Positions 1-9,237 of a stretch of DNA of 43,975 nt are shown here, in pieces. The DNA comes from JACDAN01 sp036554945. Its GTDB lineage: Bacteria > Actinomycetota > Thermoleophilia > Gaiellales > Gaiellaceae. The DNA is taken from contig DATBMH010000070.1 in the NCBI GenBank assembly GCA_036554945.1, positions 1 through 43,975 on the forward strand, written 5' to 3'. Each line of letters opens with the position of its first letter. Within the stretch, counting starts at the first letter, position 1. The translations under genes and the position numbers were made by a program. The notes under the pieces are model-generated. The model was not told the DNA's origin and ran no database searches. It worked only from the letters and a program-made list of their open reading frames with translations.

Positions 1-3000
1 GGCCGTCGGGATGCCGGGCGCGACCGTGTCCTTCGTGTTGGTCCTCGTCCGCGCGGCGGAGGTGTTGCCGGCGACGTCCTTCGCGGTCGCGGAGATCGTG
101 ATCGTGCCGTCCGCGAGCGAGGTCGCGTTGATGCCGGTGACCGTGACCGTGCCGGCGCCGTTGCGGGATGGCGACGTCTTCGTCACGGACTGCGAGCCGA
201 TCGAGAGCGTGACGGTCAGCGTGTCGGAGGCCACCGCGGAGGACGGGACCGTGACGCCGACAGACACGCTCGCGCGGTTGGCGAGATTGATGTACGCGTT
301 GCCGGTGCCGCCGCCGTTCGCGAGCGTGACGGTGGTCGGCTGGGCCGGCGCCACGGAGTCGGCCACGGCGCTCGCGGTCGGGCTGTCGGCGCTCTGGAGC
401 GGAGGCGAGCCGGTCGACAGAGCCCGGACCCGGTAGCTGTAGGTCGTGCCGTTCGTCGTCCCGCCGTCGGTGTACGACGTCCCGACGACCGGTGACGAGT
501 TGCGCTTCGCGTACGCGCCGCCGCCGCTCGAGCGGTACACGTCGTAGCCGAGCAGGTTCGTCACGGACGTCGTCGCGCCCCACGAGACGAGGATCTGGCC
601 GGCCGGACGCGCCGAGGCGCTGTTCGACGCAGGAGCCTGCGGCGCCTCGCGGATCTGGGCCGGGTAGTCCCTCGTGAACGCGTTCGACCCCGTCGCCGAG
701 AGCCTGATCGAGCCGGCGCCATAACCGGCCACCGTGGACGAGGTGGCGAAGGACACGCTTGCCGTCGCGCCCGCGCCGAGGGTCAGCGTGGAGCTGTTGT
801 TCGACGCGAACCGCGCCCAGGTGAGCTGCGGGACGCCGACGACGGCGAGCGTCAGCGGGAGCGAGCTGCTCGCCGTGTTCGTGACCGAGAAGACACTGGA
901 GATCGTCCGTGCCGACGGCACGAGGCCGAAGTTGAGCGAGAGCGTGTCGGCGTTGCCCGTTGCGATCCGTGTGCTCGTATTGGGCTGGTTGGCCGTGCCG
1001 GGCGCGATCGTGATCGGGAGCCGGGTCGAGAACGTCCAGCTGTAGTCGGTCGCCATCCGGTTGCCGACGAGGTCGGCGACGCCGGACGAGCCGCCCTTGA
1101 TCGTCGCGCGGTAGGTGGCGCCGACGATCAGCGCCGAGTTGGGCGTGATCGTCACGGTGCGCGTCGATGCGTTGTAGCTCACCGTGCGCGAGACGAGGCT
1201 GTTGTTCGAGGTGTTCCGGAGCTCGATCGTGCTCGTGGTGATCGTCGAGGCGTTCATCGGCTCGTCGAACGTCGCGCGAACCGTCGAGTTGGTCGGCACG
1301 CCGACGGCGCCGGAGGCCGGGAACACCGACTGGATCGACGACGGCCGCGAGTCGGCCCGCACCGTCGCGACACGGCTGTCGACGCTCGAGAGCGCGGGCG
1401 CGTCGGTCGAGACCGCCCGGACGACGTAGTCGTAGGTCGTGCCGTCGACCGTCGCCGTGTCGTCGTAGGTCGTGCCCGTGAGCGGGATGGCGTTGCGCTT
1501 CGTGAAGGCGGTGCTCCCGCTCGTCGCCCGGTAGACGTCGTAGCCGGCGAGGTTCACCGTCGTGGAGGAGCGCGGCCAGCTCAGCGTGATCGAGCCGCCT
1601 GCCAGCGCCGTGGCGGTCAGGTTGGACGGCGCCTCGGGCGCCTCGAAGATCGTCCCGGCGAGATCCTCGTAGAGCCCGCCCTCCTGCAGCTGGAGCCGGA
1701 AGAACCCGGTGCCGTAGCCGGCGACCGCGTCCGAGGTCTCGACGGCGACGAAGCTCGACTCGCCGGGAGCCAGCGTCACCTTGTTCGACCCCGAGGACTC
1801 GAAGTGGATCCACCGGAGCTGGTTCAGGCCCTCGATCTGGAACTCGCCGTCCTGCTGCGCCGCCGAGACGTTCGTGACCTTGAGGACGCCGTCGAACTCT
1901 CGCGCCTCGTGGACGAGCCCGAAGTCCAGCCGCAGGCCGTCCTCGTCGACGCGCGCGATCGGCGTCGAGGTGTCGTCCTGCACGGCCGGGCCGGGCTCGA
2001 CGAGGAACGGCGTGACCGTGCTGAACGTCCACGCGTAGTCGGCGGGCACCGGGTTGCCCGCGAGGTCGGTGACGCCGCCGGTGCCGCCGCGGATCCGCGC
2101 CGTGTACGGCCGCCAGTTTCCGAGCGGCTCGGACGGCGTGAGGGTCGCGATGCCGGTCTCGGCGTCGTACGAGACGCTCGACGGCACGACGTCGCCCTCC
2201 TCGTCGTAGAGCTCGAAGCCTGTCGTGAGGCTCGCCTGGTCGACCGCCTCGCTGAAGCTCGCGCTGACCGCCGTGTCGACCGCGATTGCCGTCGAGCCGC
2301 CGACCGGAGCCGCGGAGCCGGCGCTCGGTGCCGTCGCGTCCGACTGCGCGCTGGCCGTCGGGCTGTCACCGCTCTCCGGGACCGTCGGGCCGTTCGCGAT
2401 CGCCCGCACCATGTAGGTGTACGAGGTGCCGTCCGACGAGGTCGTGTCGGACCAGGATGTCGAGTTGACCGGCGAGCCCGTGACCCGCGTGAAGTCGCCG
2501 CCGGTGGAGCGGTAGACGTGGTAGCCGAGCAGGTTGACCGTCGTCGCCGAGGCGGGCCAGGCGAGGTTGATCCGCCCGTTCGGGCCGGGCCGCGCGGTGA
2601 GGCCGGTCACCGCGGCCGGCGCGGTCTCGACGGCCGACGCGAAGCTGCGGATCGGCCCCTCGAGGCCGTCGGCCATCAGCTCGAGCCGCCCAGACCCCCG
2701 ACCGGCGGCCCGGTCGGAGGTCAGGACGGACACCGTGGTCGAGTCGCCCGGAGCGATCGTCGCGAAGGTCTCGCCGGTCGAGGCGAAGGTCGCGCGCTCG
2801 AGCTGCGGGATGCTCGCGACGGACAGCCGGAACGTCTGCGGCTGCTCGCTCACGTTCGTGACGCTGAAGACGTCGCCGTAGTTCTGCGGCGCTGCGACCG
2901 CGCCGAAATCGAGCGCGATCGAGCTGCCTGCGCCGGTTGCGACCGGATTCGACGTTCCCGGCTGCACGGCTGTGCCCGGGGCGGTCGCCGCGAGCTGCGC

Positions 3001-6000
3001 CCGCTCGAAGATCACGTCGACCCAGTAGTTGCTCGAGCGGTTCGACGAGGTCGGGAAGCGCGAGGTCGCGCCGTAGGAGAACAGGCCGTTCGTCCCGGAC
3101 GGCGCGCGCAGCGGCGGGTTGGCGAGCTCGAACAGGAAGTAGTCGAGATCGAGCGAGTACCGGCCGAGCGGCGCGAAGTACGAGGCCACGTACGTCGTGT
3201 CGGCGGTGACCGGGATCGGCGACGTGAAGTACGCGGTCTGCCAGCCGGAACCGGTCTCGGAGACGAACGTCGCCTGGCCGAGGAGCGTCCCGCTCTCGGT
3301 CCAGAGGCTGCCGGTGTGGGTGCCGCCGTTCGCGGTGCTCCCCTTGTAGAACCGGATCGCGCTGACGAAGCCGTCCGCGTCGGAGCGGAACTTGACGCCG
3401 AGCTCGACCGCCTTGTTGTCGGTGCTCACCGCCGTCGCGGGGCGGGCGGAGTCGGGCCAGATGCTGCACGGGCAGGCCCTGGGCTGCGCCGTGCTGAAGG
3501 CCCAGGTGAAGTCCTCGGCCATGGCGTTGCCGGCCGTGTCCTGGACGGTGCTCTTCACCGTCGCGACGTACTGGGTCGCGAACGCGAGGTCGACGGAGGG
3601 ATCGAGCGTCGCCTTGCGCGTGACCGGGTCGAAGCTGACCGTCGCCGGGATCTGGTTGCCGCTCGCGTCGCGGAGCTCGAAGCTCGACGCGCTGACCGTG
3701 GACGCGTTGATCGCCTCGGAGAAGCTCGCGGAGATCGAGCCGCGGTGGTCGGCGCTGCTGGAGCCCGCGGCCGGCGAGGTCTCGGCGACCCGCGGCGGCG
3801 TGACGTCCGGCCGGAGGATCGTGTCGAAGACCACGTCCACCCAGTAGTTGCTCGCCTGGCTGGTCTGCGTGGGGAAGCCGCCGGTCGTCGTGTAGAGGAA
3901 GACGCCGTTGCCGCCCGACACGCCGTCCTTGAGCGCGCGCAGCGGCGGCCGGCTGTACGCGGTCGAGAAGTAGGCGGTGCCGAGCGCGTAGCCGCCGGTC
4001 GGGGTGAAGTACGAGGCGACGTAGGTCGTGTCGGCGGCGACCGGGACCGGCGCGTCGAAGACGACCTGCTGCCAGCCCGTGGCCGTCTCGCCGGTGAACG
4101 TGGCCTTGGCGAGGCGCGTGCCGGAGGCGGTCCAGAGGCTGCCGGTGTGGGTGCCGTTGTTCTTCGGGCCGCGGAAGTAGCGGATGCCGGTGACGTAGCC
4201 GGGGACGTCCGGGCGGAACTTGACGCCGACCTCGACCGCCTTCGGGTCGGTGCTCGACTCGATGCTCGGCCGGTCGCTGTCGCTCCAGAGGCTGCACGGG
4301 CAGACCGGCGGGGGCAGCGTGGTGAAGCTCCACGTCCTCGTGGTGGCCAGCGCGTTGCCGGCCAGGTCCTTCACGCCGGAGGCGCCGCCCAGGAGCGTGA
4401 CCGTGTAGCCGGCGTCGTAGGCGAGCGGCACCGTCGGCGTCAGGGTCGCCGTGCGTGCCGCCGGGTCGTAGGCGACGGCGGCCGGGACCGGCGCGCCGCC
4501 GGCGGCCGCGATCGAGAACGTCCCGCTGCCGATCGTCGACGCGGTCATCCCCTCGCTGAAGGTGACCGTGACGTCCACGCGGTTGTCGACGCCCGTCGCG
4601 CCGTTCGCCGGCGCCGCGTCGGTGACGGTCGGAGGCGTCGTGTCCGGCCGGAGGATCGGGTCGAAGGCGACGTCGACCCAGTAGTTGCTCGACTTGTTGG
4701 TCGAGATCGGGAAGGCGCTCGAGGAGGCGTACGTGAAGAGGCCGTTGCCGCCCTCGAGGCCGTCGGCCAGCGCGCGGAGCGGCGCGTTGTGGACGTCGAA
4801 GAACGAGAAGTAGAACGCGTCGAGCGAGTAGCCGCCGACCGGGGCGAAGTACGAGGCGACGTACGTCGTCCCGGCGGTGACCGCGACCGGGCTGTCGAAC
4901 TTGACCTCCTGCCAGCCCGTGGCCGTCTCGCCGGTGAACGTCGCGCGGGCGAGGAGCACGCCGCCGGTCGTCCAGAGGCTCCCGACGTGCGTCCCGTGGT
5001 TGAGCGGGCCACGGTAGTAGCGGACGCCGGTGATGTAGCCGTTCACGTCCGGCCGGAACTTCACGCCGAGGTTGACGGCCTTGGTGTCGTTCGCGGACGC
5101 CGTTCCGGGCTGGGCCGACTGGTTCCAGATGCTGCACGGGCAGCTGATCGAGACGGTGACGCCGGCGCCAGCGACTTCGAGGTTGCCGCTGTCGTCCACT
5201 GCGCGGGACTTGACCTGGAAGTTGCCGAAGCCGGAGACCGTCCACGTGTAGCTCCAGCTCGTGCGGCCGTTCGCCGGGTGCCAGCTGGCGCCGCCGTCCA
5301 CCGAGACCTCCACGCCGCCGACGACGCCGCCGCCGGTGTCGGAGGCCGTGCCGCTGACGACCAGCGTCTCGCCGGCGTGCACCTCGGTGCCCGCAGTGGG
5401 CGAGGTGATCGTCGAGCTCGGGCGGGTGGCGTCCGTCGACGCCGTCGCCGCGACCAGGTTGCTCTGGCGCGTCGCGGGCTGGGCGCCCATGTCGGCGAAG
5501 AGGTTGACGGTTGCCTGCTGGATCCGCTGGTCCGCGGCCATGTCGTCGGCGCCGGAGAAATAGTCGTGCTCGGCGTCGAGCGCCCACGACCATTGCGAGG
5601 TGCCGGCGCCGAACACGAGTGCGCCGCTTGCGTGCTTGTACATCGTCAGGCCGTGCGTCGCCGTGCCCGGGACGTAGGTGTTGCCTGCGTCGGTCAGGTG
5701 CTTGTCGACGTCGATCGTCGTCGACGACATCCGGAAGAGGCCGGGCGGGCGGTGGCCGTTGTCGACGTCCTCGTCCCACTCGTGGCCGAGGATCCCGTTG
5801 GCGAAGGTCGCGACCTGGCCGGGCAGGAGCGAGGCGACGGACGTGTTCCGCCAGAGCCGCAGCTGCCGGTACTCGGACGGCACGCGCATCGGGTCGTTCC
5901 GGTACGCGTTCACGGTGAAGAGCTGGCCGGTCACGGCGTTCTCCGGCCGGGCGCCGTCGGCGGGCGGGCTGAAGCGCGCGTCGCGCCAGGTGCCCGTCCA

Positions 6001-7035
6001 GACCGGGGTCGGGTCGATCTTCGCGCCGGCGTGCGTCTCCTTGTAGGAGACGAGCGTCCGGTACGGCGTGCCGCTCCCGTCGATCGCGTTCTCCCAGCGC
6101 GTCTTCCAGAACATCTCGTTCGAGCTGAAGAACGCGAGGTCGATGCCGGCGCCGCGCGCGTTCTCGACGCTCGTGCGCTGCCCCGCGGACCAGTACTCGT
6201 CGTGGCCGACCGAGAGGAAGGCCCGGTGCTCGAGGAGCTCCGCGCCGCGGCGCTCGGTGTCGATGCCGCTGAAGTAGCTGACGTCGTACCCGTTGCGCTC
6301 GAGCCACCGGACCATCGGGTACTCGTCCGACCACACGAAGGACGGGTCGGCGTAGTCGCGGGTGGTGAAGGGCCGGTTGTAGCTGACCTTGTAGGCGCGT
6401 CCTGCCGGCGCGCCGACGTAGAGGCTGTTGCCGCCGTAGCGGTTGTACGCCTGCCAGGTCGTGTCCGAGGTCTGGAAGAGGAGGTCGGAGGCGCCGTCGT
6501 CGTCACGGACGACGAAGAAGACGTGGCTGTCCCCGCCCGTGTCTGTCCGGACGAGGTGCGCGAAGTAGATCCCGGACACGGCGCCGGGCGGCACCGACCA
6601 GCGCGCCGACTCGGCCCAGTTGCCGCAGTCCACGAGCCCCGTCGCCTGCTCGCTCAGACAGCCGGGCTGCGTCTGCGGCAGCGGCGCGCTCGGAGCGAGC
6701 GTCGCGACCTTCCGGGCGCCGAGGCCGCCGTAGTAGCCCATGCGGTAGATGTCGAGCCGGTAGTCGAGCGCGTCGGTCTTGACCTTGAAGACGACGTCCT
6801 CGCCGTCGCCCACGCTGAACTCCGTCGCGAACCCTTGGATCGACGGATCGCCCATGCCGGAGATGTCCCACTCGCTGGACGGGTTGCCCGTCTTCTGGTT
6901 CTCGCAGACGATCGGGTTCGCGGCGCCCGCGCAGGGGTCGGCGACGGCCGCGTCCGTGCGGCCGGAGCCTCCCAGGCAGGCGAGGGCCAACACCCCGAAA
7001 AGGGGCAAGAGACGTCCCAACGATCGCCGTTTCAG
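1..7035 (-). CDS. Giant secreted modular protein: dimethylformamidase-beta-like head, DUF4082, Ig-like and FN3-like repeats (3' end outside window)
   Basis: One uninterrupted reverse frame of about 2345 codons runs to the left edge, so the C-terminus is missing. No ATG lies at the 5' end; the best start is CTG at 7035 behind GGAG (8 nt), giving KRRS followed by a hydrophobic stretch and LALACLGG, a lipoprotein-like or Sec signal; TTG at 7020 is the alternative. Residues about 55-525 resemble the N,N-dimethylformamidase beta-subunit C-terminal domain (YNRYGGNSLY, GHDEYWS, FFSSNEMFWK). An Ig-like domain follows, then three DUF4082 copies (each opening CPCS-I/L-W and containing KAV-x-x-GVKFR and TYVASYF) alternating with SbsA/Big_5-like domains. 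After that, ASH-like, FN3-like and Big_5-like modules repeat to the edge. Such proteins are probably exported and surface-bound. Enzymatic activity of the head is unproven; the rest is scaffold or adhesive. Domain calls are from motif recognition. Confidence 0.85.
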   Translation of the reverse strand, partial: MKRRSLGRLLPLFGVLALACLGGSGRTDAAVADPCAGAANPIVCENQKTGNPSSEWDISGMGDPSIQGFATEFSVGDGEDVVFKVKTDALDYRLDIYRMGYYGGLGARKVATLAPSAPLPQTQPGCLSEQATGLVDCGNWAESARWSVPPGAVSGIYFAHLVRTDTGGDSHVFFVVRDDDGASDLLFQTSDTTWQAYNRYGGNSLYVGAPAGRAYKVSYNRPFTTRDYADPSFVWSDEYPMVRWLERNGYDVSYFSGIDTERRGAELLEHRAFLSVGHDEYWSAGQRTSVENARGAGIDLAFFSSNEMFWKTRWENAIDGSGTPYRTLVSYKETHAGAKIDPTPVWTGTWRDARFSPPADGARPENAVTGQLFTVNAYRNDPMRVPSEYRQLRLWRNTSVASLLPGQVATFANGILGHEWDEDVDNGHRPPGLFRMSSTTIDVDKHLTDAGNTYVPGTATHGLTMYKHASGALVFGAGTSQWSWALDAEHDYFSGADDMAADQRIQQATVNLFADMGAQPATRQSNLVAATASTDATRPSSTITSPTAGTEVHAGETLVVSGTASDTGGGVVGGVEVSVDGGASWHPANGRTSWSYTWTVSGFGNFQVKSRAVDDSGNLEVAGAGVTVSISCPCSIWNQSAQPGTASANDTKAVNLGVKFRPDVNGYITGVRYYRGPLNHGTHVGSLWTTGGVLLARATFTGETATGWQEVKFDSPVAVTAGTTYVASYFAPVGGYSLDAFYFSFFDVHNAPLRALADGLEGGNGLFTYASSSAFPISTNKSSNYWVDVAFDPILRPDTTPPTVTDAAPANGATGVDNRVDVTVTFSEGMTASTIGSGTFSIAAAGGAPVPAAVAYDPAARTATLTPTVPLAYDAGYTVTLLGGASGVKDLAGNALATTRTWSFTTLPPPVCPCSLWSDSDRPSIESSTDPKAVEVGVKFRPDVPGYVTGIRYFRGPKNNGTHTGSLWTASGTRLAKATFTGETATGWQQVVFDAPVPVAADTTYVASYFTPTGGYALGTAYFSTAYSRPPLRALKDGVSGGNGVFLYTTTGGFPTQTSQASNYWVDVVFDTILRPDVTPPRVAETSPAAGSSSADHRGSISASFSEAINASTVSASSFELRDASGNQIPATVSFDPVTRKATLDPSVDLAFATQYVATVKSTVQDTAGNAMAEDFTWAFSTAQPRACPCSIWPDSARPATAVSTDNKAVELGVKFRSDADGFVSAIRFYKGSTANGGTHTGSLWTESGTLLGQATFVSETGSGWQTAYFTSPIPVTADTTYVASYFAPLGRYSLDLDYFLFELANPPLRAPSGTNGLFSYGATSRFPTSSNRSSNYWVDVIFERAQLAATAPGTAVQPGTSNPVATGAGSSIALDFGAVAAPQNYGDVFSVTNVSEQPQTFRLSVASIPQLERATFASTGETFATIAPGDSTTVSVLTSDRAAGRGSGRLELMADGLEGPIRSFASAVETAPAAVTGLTARPGPNGRINLAWPASATTVNLLGYHVYRSTGGDFTRVTGSPVNSTSWSDTTSSDGTSYTYMVRAIANGPTVPESGDSPTASAQSDATAPSAGSAAPVGGSTAIAVDTAVSASFSEAVDQASLTTGFELYDEEGDVVPSSVSYDAETGIATLTPSEPLGNWRPYTARIRGGTGGVTDLAGNPVPADYAWTFSTVTPFLVEPGPAVQDDTSTPIARVDEDGLRLDFGLVHEAREFDGVLKVTNVSAAQQDGEFQIEGLNQLRWIHFESSGSNKVTLAPGESSFVAVETSDAVAGYGTGFFRLQLQEGGLYEDLAGTIFEAPEAPSNLTATALAGGSITLSWPRSSTTVNLAGYDVYRATSGSTAFTKRNAIPLTGTTYDDTATVDGTTYDYVVRAVSTDAPALSSVDSRVATVRADSRPSSIQSVFPASGAVGVPTNSTVRATFDEPMNASTITTSTIELRNTSNNSLVSRTVSYNASTRTVTITPNSALIVGATYRATIKGGSSGVADLVGNRMATDYSWTFSTRLPITIAPGTANQPNTSTRIATGNADTLSLNFGLVPSARTISSVFSVTNTASSSLPLTLAVVGVPQLTWARFASNNSSTLTLGAGATASVSFATSSTVAGYGAGSIRLSATGSNAFTRDYPAQIREAPQAPASNSASARPAGQILVSWGATTSVTNLLGYDVYRSSGGGAYAKRNSSPVVGTSYTDGGTTNGTTYSYRVRALSTGSPPLQSADSPTASAVADSVAPAQPTTVTLANGGGTGNAYINLANRASVSVGVTVPSSAVASDTLTVTLSIGSQSVTKTSPSRNGAGTVTVTGINATSLADGTITISATAKDVAGNTSAARTRTNTKDTVAPGIPTA

Positions 7036-7308
7036 CCTCTCCGCTCCTCTCGACCAAGCACGGGCGCATGGCGCGCCCGCGGCTCGAAATCAGTATTGAT
7101 CCGGCCGGGTCGAGTTCGGACTAGCCGAAGGGGCAGCATCAGGACGGACCAGACCGCTGCCAGGGCTAGGAAAGTCGACGTTTCTCTATCGCAAGTGATG
7201 CCGAGCGGGTTGCGATGTATTAATTGAGGTGGCTGCGGCCGACAGCGGGGAGGGGGCGCTCAGCGCCCCCTCTTGCTGTTCTCGGGGGAGAGAGCTGTCG
7301 GGTGAGGT
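7036..7308. other. Intergenic region upstream of the giant gene
   Basis: No coding frame is convincing here. It holds a GC-rich hairpin at 7250-7272 and an AT-richer patch near 7200-7230 (TGTATTAATTGAGG) unlike the surrounding sequence, which may carry promoter elements for the giant reverse-strand gene. I could not assign a clear -35/-10 pair. Confidence 0.4.
7250..7272 (-). terminator. GC-rich hairpin, probable terminator of the sigma-factor operon
   Basis: Perfect 10 bp stem GAGGGGGCGC / GCGCCCCCTC with a 3 nt loop. It lies 37 nt beyond the stop codon of the last gene of the operon at 7309. No T-tract follows on the reverse strand, so termination may be of the GC-hairpin type common in actinobacteria. 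Confidence 0.55.
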
Positions 7309-7575
7309 CTAGGCCGCCCGGTCGATGCGCTCTTCGAGGCGGGCGCGACGAATGATCTCGTTGCGGTCCCCGAAGCGCGTCCGAACCCGGGCTTCGCGGT
7401 GCTCATCCCAGAGCTTCGCGATCTGCTCGTCGAGCTCGCGGAGCTCCTTGGCGAGGACGACGTCATGTCCAGCGGACAGACGGTGCAGGAGGTCGGCGCG
7501 GTCCTCGCTGGCACGCTCGATCTCCACACGGATTTCCTGAATCGTCTTCACACCTGGGAAAACGATCCGGCCCAA
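7309..7575 (-). CDS. Small charged helical (coiled-coil) protein
   Basis: 88 codons from TTG at 7575, or 80 from GTG at 7551 (start MKTIQEIRVEI). The protein is almost wholly helical and charged, rich in E, R, D and L with heptad-like spacing (ELRELDEQIAKLWDEHREARVR), no signal peptide and no membrane segment. It begins 13 nt after the metallopeptidase stop, so it is probably the last gene of the anti-sigma/sigma/rhomboid/metallopeptidase operon. I recognise no family. Neither candidate start has a strong Shine-Dalgarno sequence. It could be a small regulator or structural partner, but nothing shows this. Confidence 0.65.
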   Translation of the reverse strand: MGRIVFPGVKTIQEIRVEIERASEDRADLLHRLSAGHDVVLAKELRELDEQIAKLWDEHREARVRTRFGDRNEIIRRARLEERIDRAA

Positions 7576-7588
7576 GGGGCCATTCCCG

Positions 7589-7918
7589 TCAGCCGTAGCC
7601 GAGGTCCCGGATCCGGTCCTCGTCCAGGCCGAAGAAGTGCCCGAGCTCGTGGAGGACGGTGATCCGGATCTCGCGCCGGAGCTCGTCGGGATCGGGGAAG
7701 GACTCGACCAGCGGCAGGCGGTAGATCACGACGCGGTCGGGCAGCGCGCCGGCGTGGTCGAGCCCGGGCCCGAGGCCGTCGTAGGCGCCGAAGATGTCCG
7801 GCTCCTCGGCGTTCTCGTCCTCCACGACGACGGCGACGTTCCGGAGGGCGCGGGCAATCTCCGGCGGCAGGTCGTCGAGCGCCGCCCGAACGTGCTCCTC
7901 GAACTCGGCCTCGTCCAT
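7589..7918 (-). CDS. Minimal zinc metallopeptidase (zincin, PF06262-like)
   Basis: 109 aa cytosolic-looking protein. The C-terminus carries HELGHFFGLDED, the HExxH zinc site followed by a downstream acidic cluster typical of the small zincin_1 family; the N-terminus (MDEAEFEEHVRAALDDLP) also fits that family. The ATG overlaps the rhomboid gene stop by one base (TGATG), so translation is coupled. Family members are widespread in actinobacteria; their substrates are not well established. It shares an operon with a sigma/anti-sigma pair and a membrane protease, so a role in proteolytic signalling is possible but is only inference. Confidence 0.88.
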   Translation of the reverse strand: MDEAEFEEHVRAALDDLPPEIARALRNVAVVVEDENAEEPDIFGAYDGLGPGLDHAGALPDRVVIYRLPLVESFPDPDELRREIRITVLHELGHFFGLDEDRIRDLGYG

Positions 7919-8607
7919 CAGTACGCAGGTTGTAGCGGTCGCCGCCGCGCGAAGAAGCGCACTGCGACCGCGCCGAAGACGAAGCCGCCGATGTGGGCGA
8001 AGAACGCGACGCCCCCGCCGACCTGCGGCTCGAGCAGCGAGAAGCCGCCGGCCCAGGCCTGCAGGACGAACCAGAAGCCGAGGAAGAGCCAGGCGGGCAG
8101 CTCGCGGAAGAAGAAGATCAGGAAGAAGAACACGGTCACGACGCTCGCGGTCGGCAGGAGCACGAGGTAGGCGCCGAGCACGGCGGAGACCGCGCCGCTC
8201 GCGCCGAGGTTCGGGATCTCCGCCGCCGCCTCGTCGGCGAGCGAGAGCGTGATGGCGGTCTGTGCGGCGGTCGCCGCCAGGCCGCCCAGGAGGTAGAAGA
8301 CGAGGAAGCGGAGCCGGCCCATGGCGTCCTCGACGTTGTTGCCGAAGATCCAGAGGAAGAGCATGTTCCCGCCCAGGTGGAGCCAGTCGCCGTGCATGAA
8401 CATCGAGGTGATCGCGGTCAGGGGCCAGTCCTGGCCGACGACGGGGCACTCGCGCGTCACTTCGCACGGGTGGTACGCGAGCTCGTCGAGTGTGTGGTCG
8501 AAGTCCGGCTGCTGGTAGAGCACGAAGACGGCCACGTTCGCCGCGATCAGGAGCAGGGTGACGAGCGGGAACGACCGCGTCGGCACGTTGTCCTTGATCG
8601 GGAACAC
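7918..8607 (-). CDS. Rhomboid-family intramembrane serine protease
   Basis: 229 aa with about six membrane helices. The rhomboid hallmarks are present: HGDWLHLGGNMLFLWIFGN (oxyanion/loop region, about 72-90), GASG with nucleophile Ser137, and catalytic His205 in FFAHIGG. Start is GTG at 8607 after GAGGGGG (11 nt spacing). It follows the sigma-factor gene by 30 nt and overlaps the metallopeptidase start by one base. Rhomboids cleave single-pass membrane proteins within the bilayer. The anti-sigma factor two genes upstream is a single-pass membrane protein, so it is a candidate substrate (inference). All catalytic residues appear intact. Confidence 0.92.
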   Translation of the reverse strand: MFPIKDNVPTRSFPLVTLLLIAANVAVFVLYQQPDFDHTLDELAYHPCEVTRECPVVGQDWPLTAITSMFMHGDWLHLGGNMLFLWIFGNNVEDAMGRLRFLVFYLLGGLAATAAQTAITLSLADEAAAEIPNLGASGAVSAVLGAYLVLLPTASVVTVFFFLIFFFRELPAWLFLGFWFVLQAWAGGFSLLEPQVGGGVAFFAHIGGFVFGAVAVRFFARRRPLQPAY

Positions 8608-8637
8608 GAGCCGGTGTTCCCCCTCAGCGGGCCGGGA

Positions 8638-9237
8638 TCACGCGTTGGGCTCTGCGAGGAGCTCGCGCAACCGGCCGAGGCCGGCGAACATCCGGCTCTT
8701 GATCGTCCCGAGCGGGACGCCGAGCCGCTCGGCGAGCTCCGACTGCGTGAGCCCCCCGTAGTAGGCGAGCTCGAGCGCCTGCCGCTGGTCGCCCGGGAGC
8801 TCGGTCAGCGCGGCCTGGACGGCGGCGCGCCGGTCCCTGAGCACGGCGTCCTCGTCGGCCGGGCCGGTCGAGGGCTCCGGTGCCGACTCGAGCGGCTCGC
8901 CGCGGCGGCGATCCTCACGCCGGACGAGGTCGACGGCGCGCCGGTGCACGACGGTCAGGATCCACGTCGACGGCTTCGCGCGCTCGCGCTTGTACGCGTC
9001 GGCGGAGCGCCACACCGCGAGGAAGGCCTCCTGCACCGCGTCCTCGGCGAGCGTCCGGTCCCGCAGGATCCGGAAGGCGAGGCCGTAGGCCATCCGGCCG
9101 AAGCGGTCGTAGAGCTCACCGAGTGCGTCGTGGTCGCCGCGGCCGACGGCTTCCAGCACCTGCTCGTCCGTCGGCTCCTTGGCGCTGGGCTCGTCGCGCT
9201 CTGCGGGCGCGGACAGCTGGACGGCGTAGTCAGACAT
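8638..9237 (-). CDS. ECF-type RNA polymerase sigma factor
   Basis: 199 aa. Region 2 is at about residues 25-90 (ALGELYDRFGRMAYGLAFRIL, AEDAVQEAFLAVWR, then KPSTWILTVVHRRAVDLVRR), and region 4 at about 138-190 with a helix-turn-helix (TQSELAERLGVPLGTIKSRM). The sequence resembles the SigK/SigL-like ECF branch. The ATG at 9237 lies inside the 3' end of the anti-sigma gene (8 nt overlap), so the two are translationally coupled. Gene order is anti-sigma first, the reverse of the common sigma-then-anti-sigma order. About 30 N-terminal residues precede region 2. Confidence 0.93.
   Translation of the reverse strand: MSDYAVQLSAPAERDEPSAKEPTDEQVLEAVGRGDHDALGELYDRFGRMAYGLAFRILRDRTLAEDAVQEAFLAVWRSADAYKRERAKPSTWILTVVHRRAVDLVRREDRRRGEPLESAPEPSTGPADEDAVLRDRRAAVQAALTELPGDQRQALELAYYGGLTQSELAERLGVPLGTIKSRMFAGLGRLRELLAEPNA

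Noticed and set aside
2366..6334. Long reverse open frame in another frame of the giant gene
   Set aside because: Low-complexity RRRGRP-type protein; the frame with DUF4082 and dimethylformamidase-like motifs is the real one.
1804..7227. Very long plus-strand open frame (about 1800 codons)
   Set aside because: Arg/Val/Ala/Asp-rich composition, no domains, and it lies antisense to the giant reverse gene with coherent domains; a GC-rich shadow frame.
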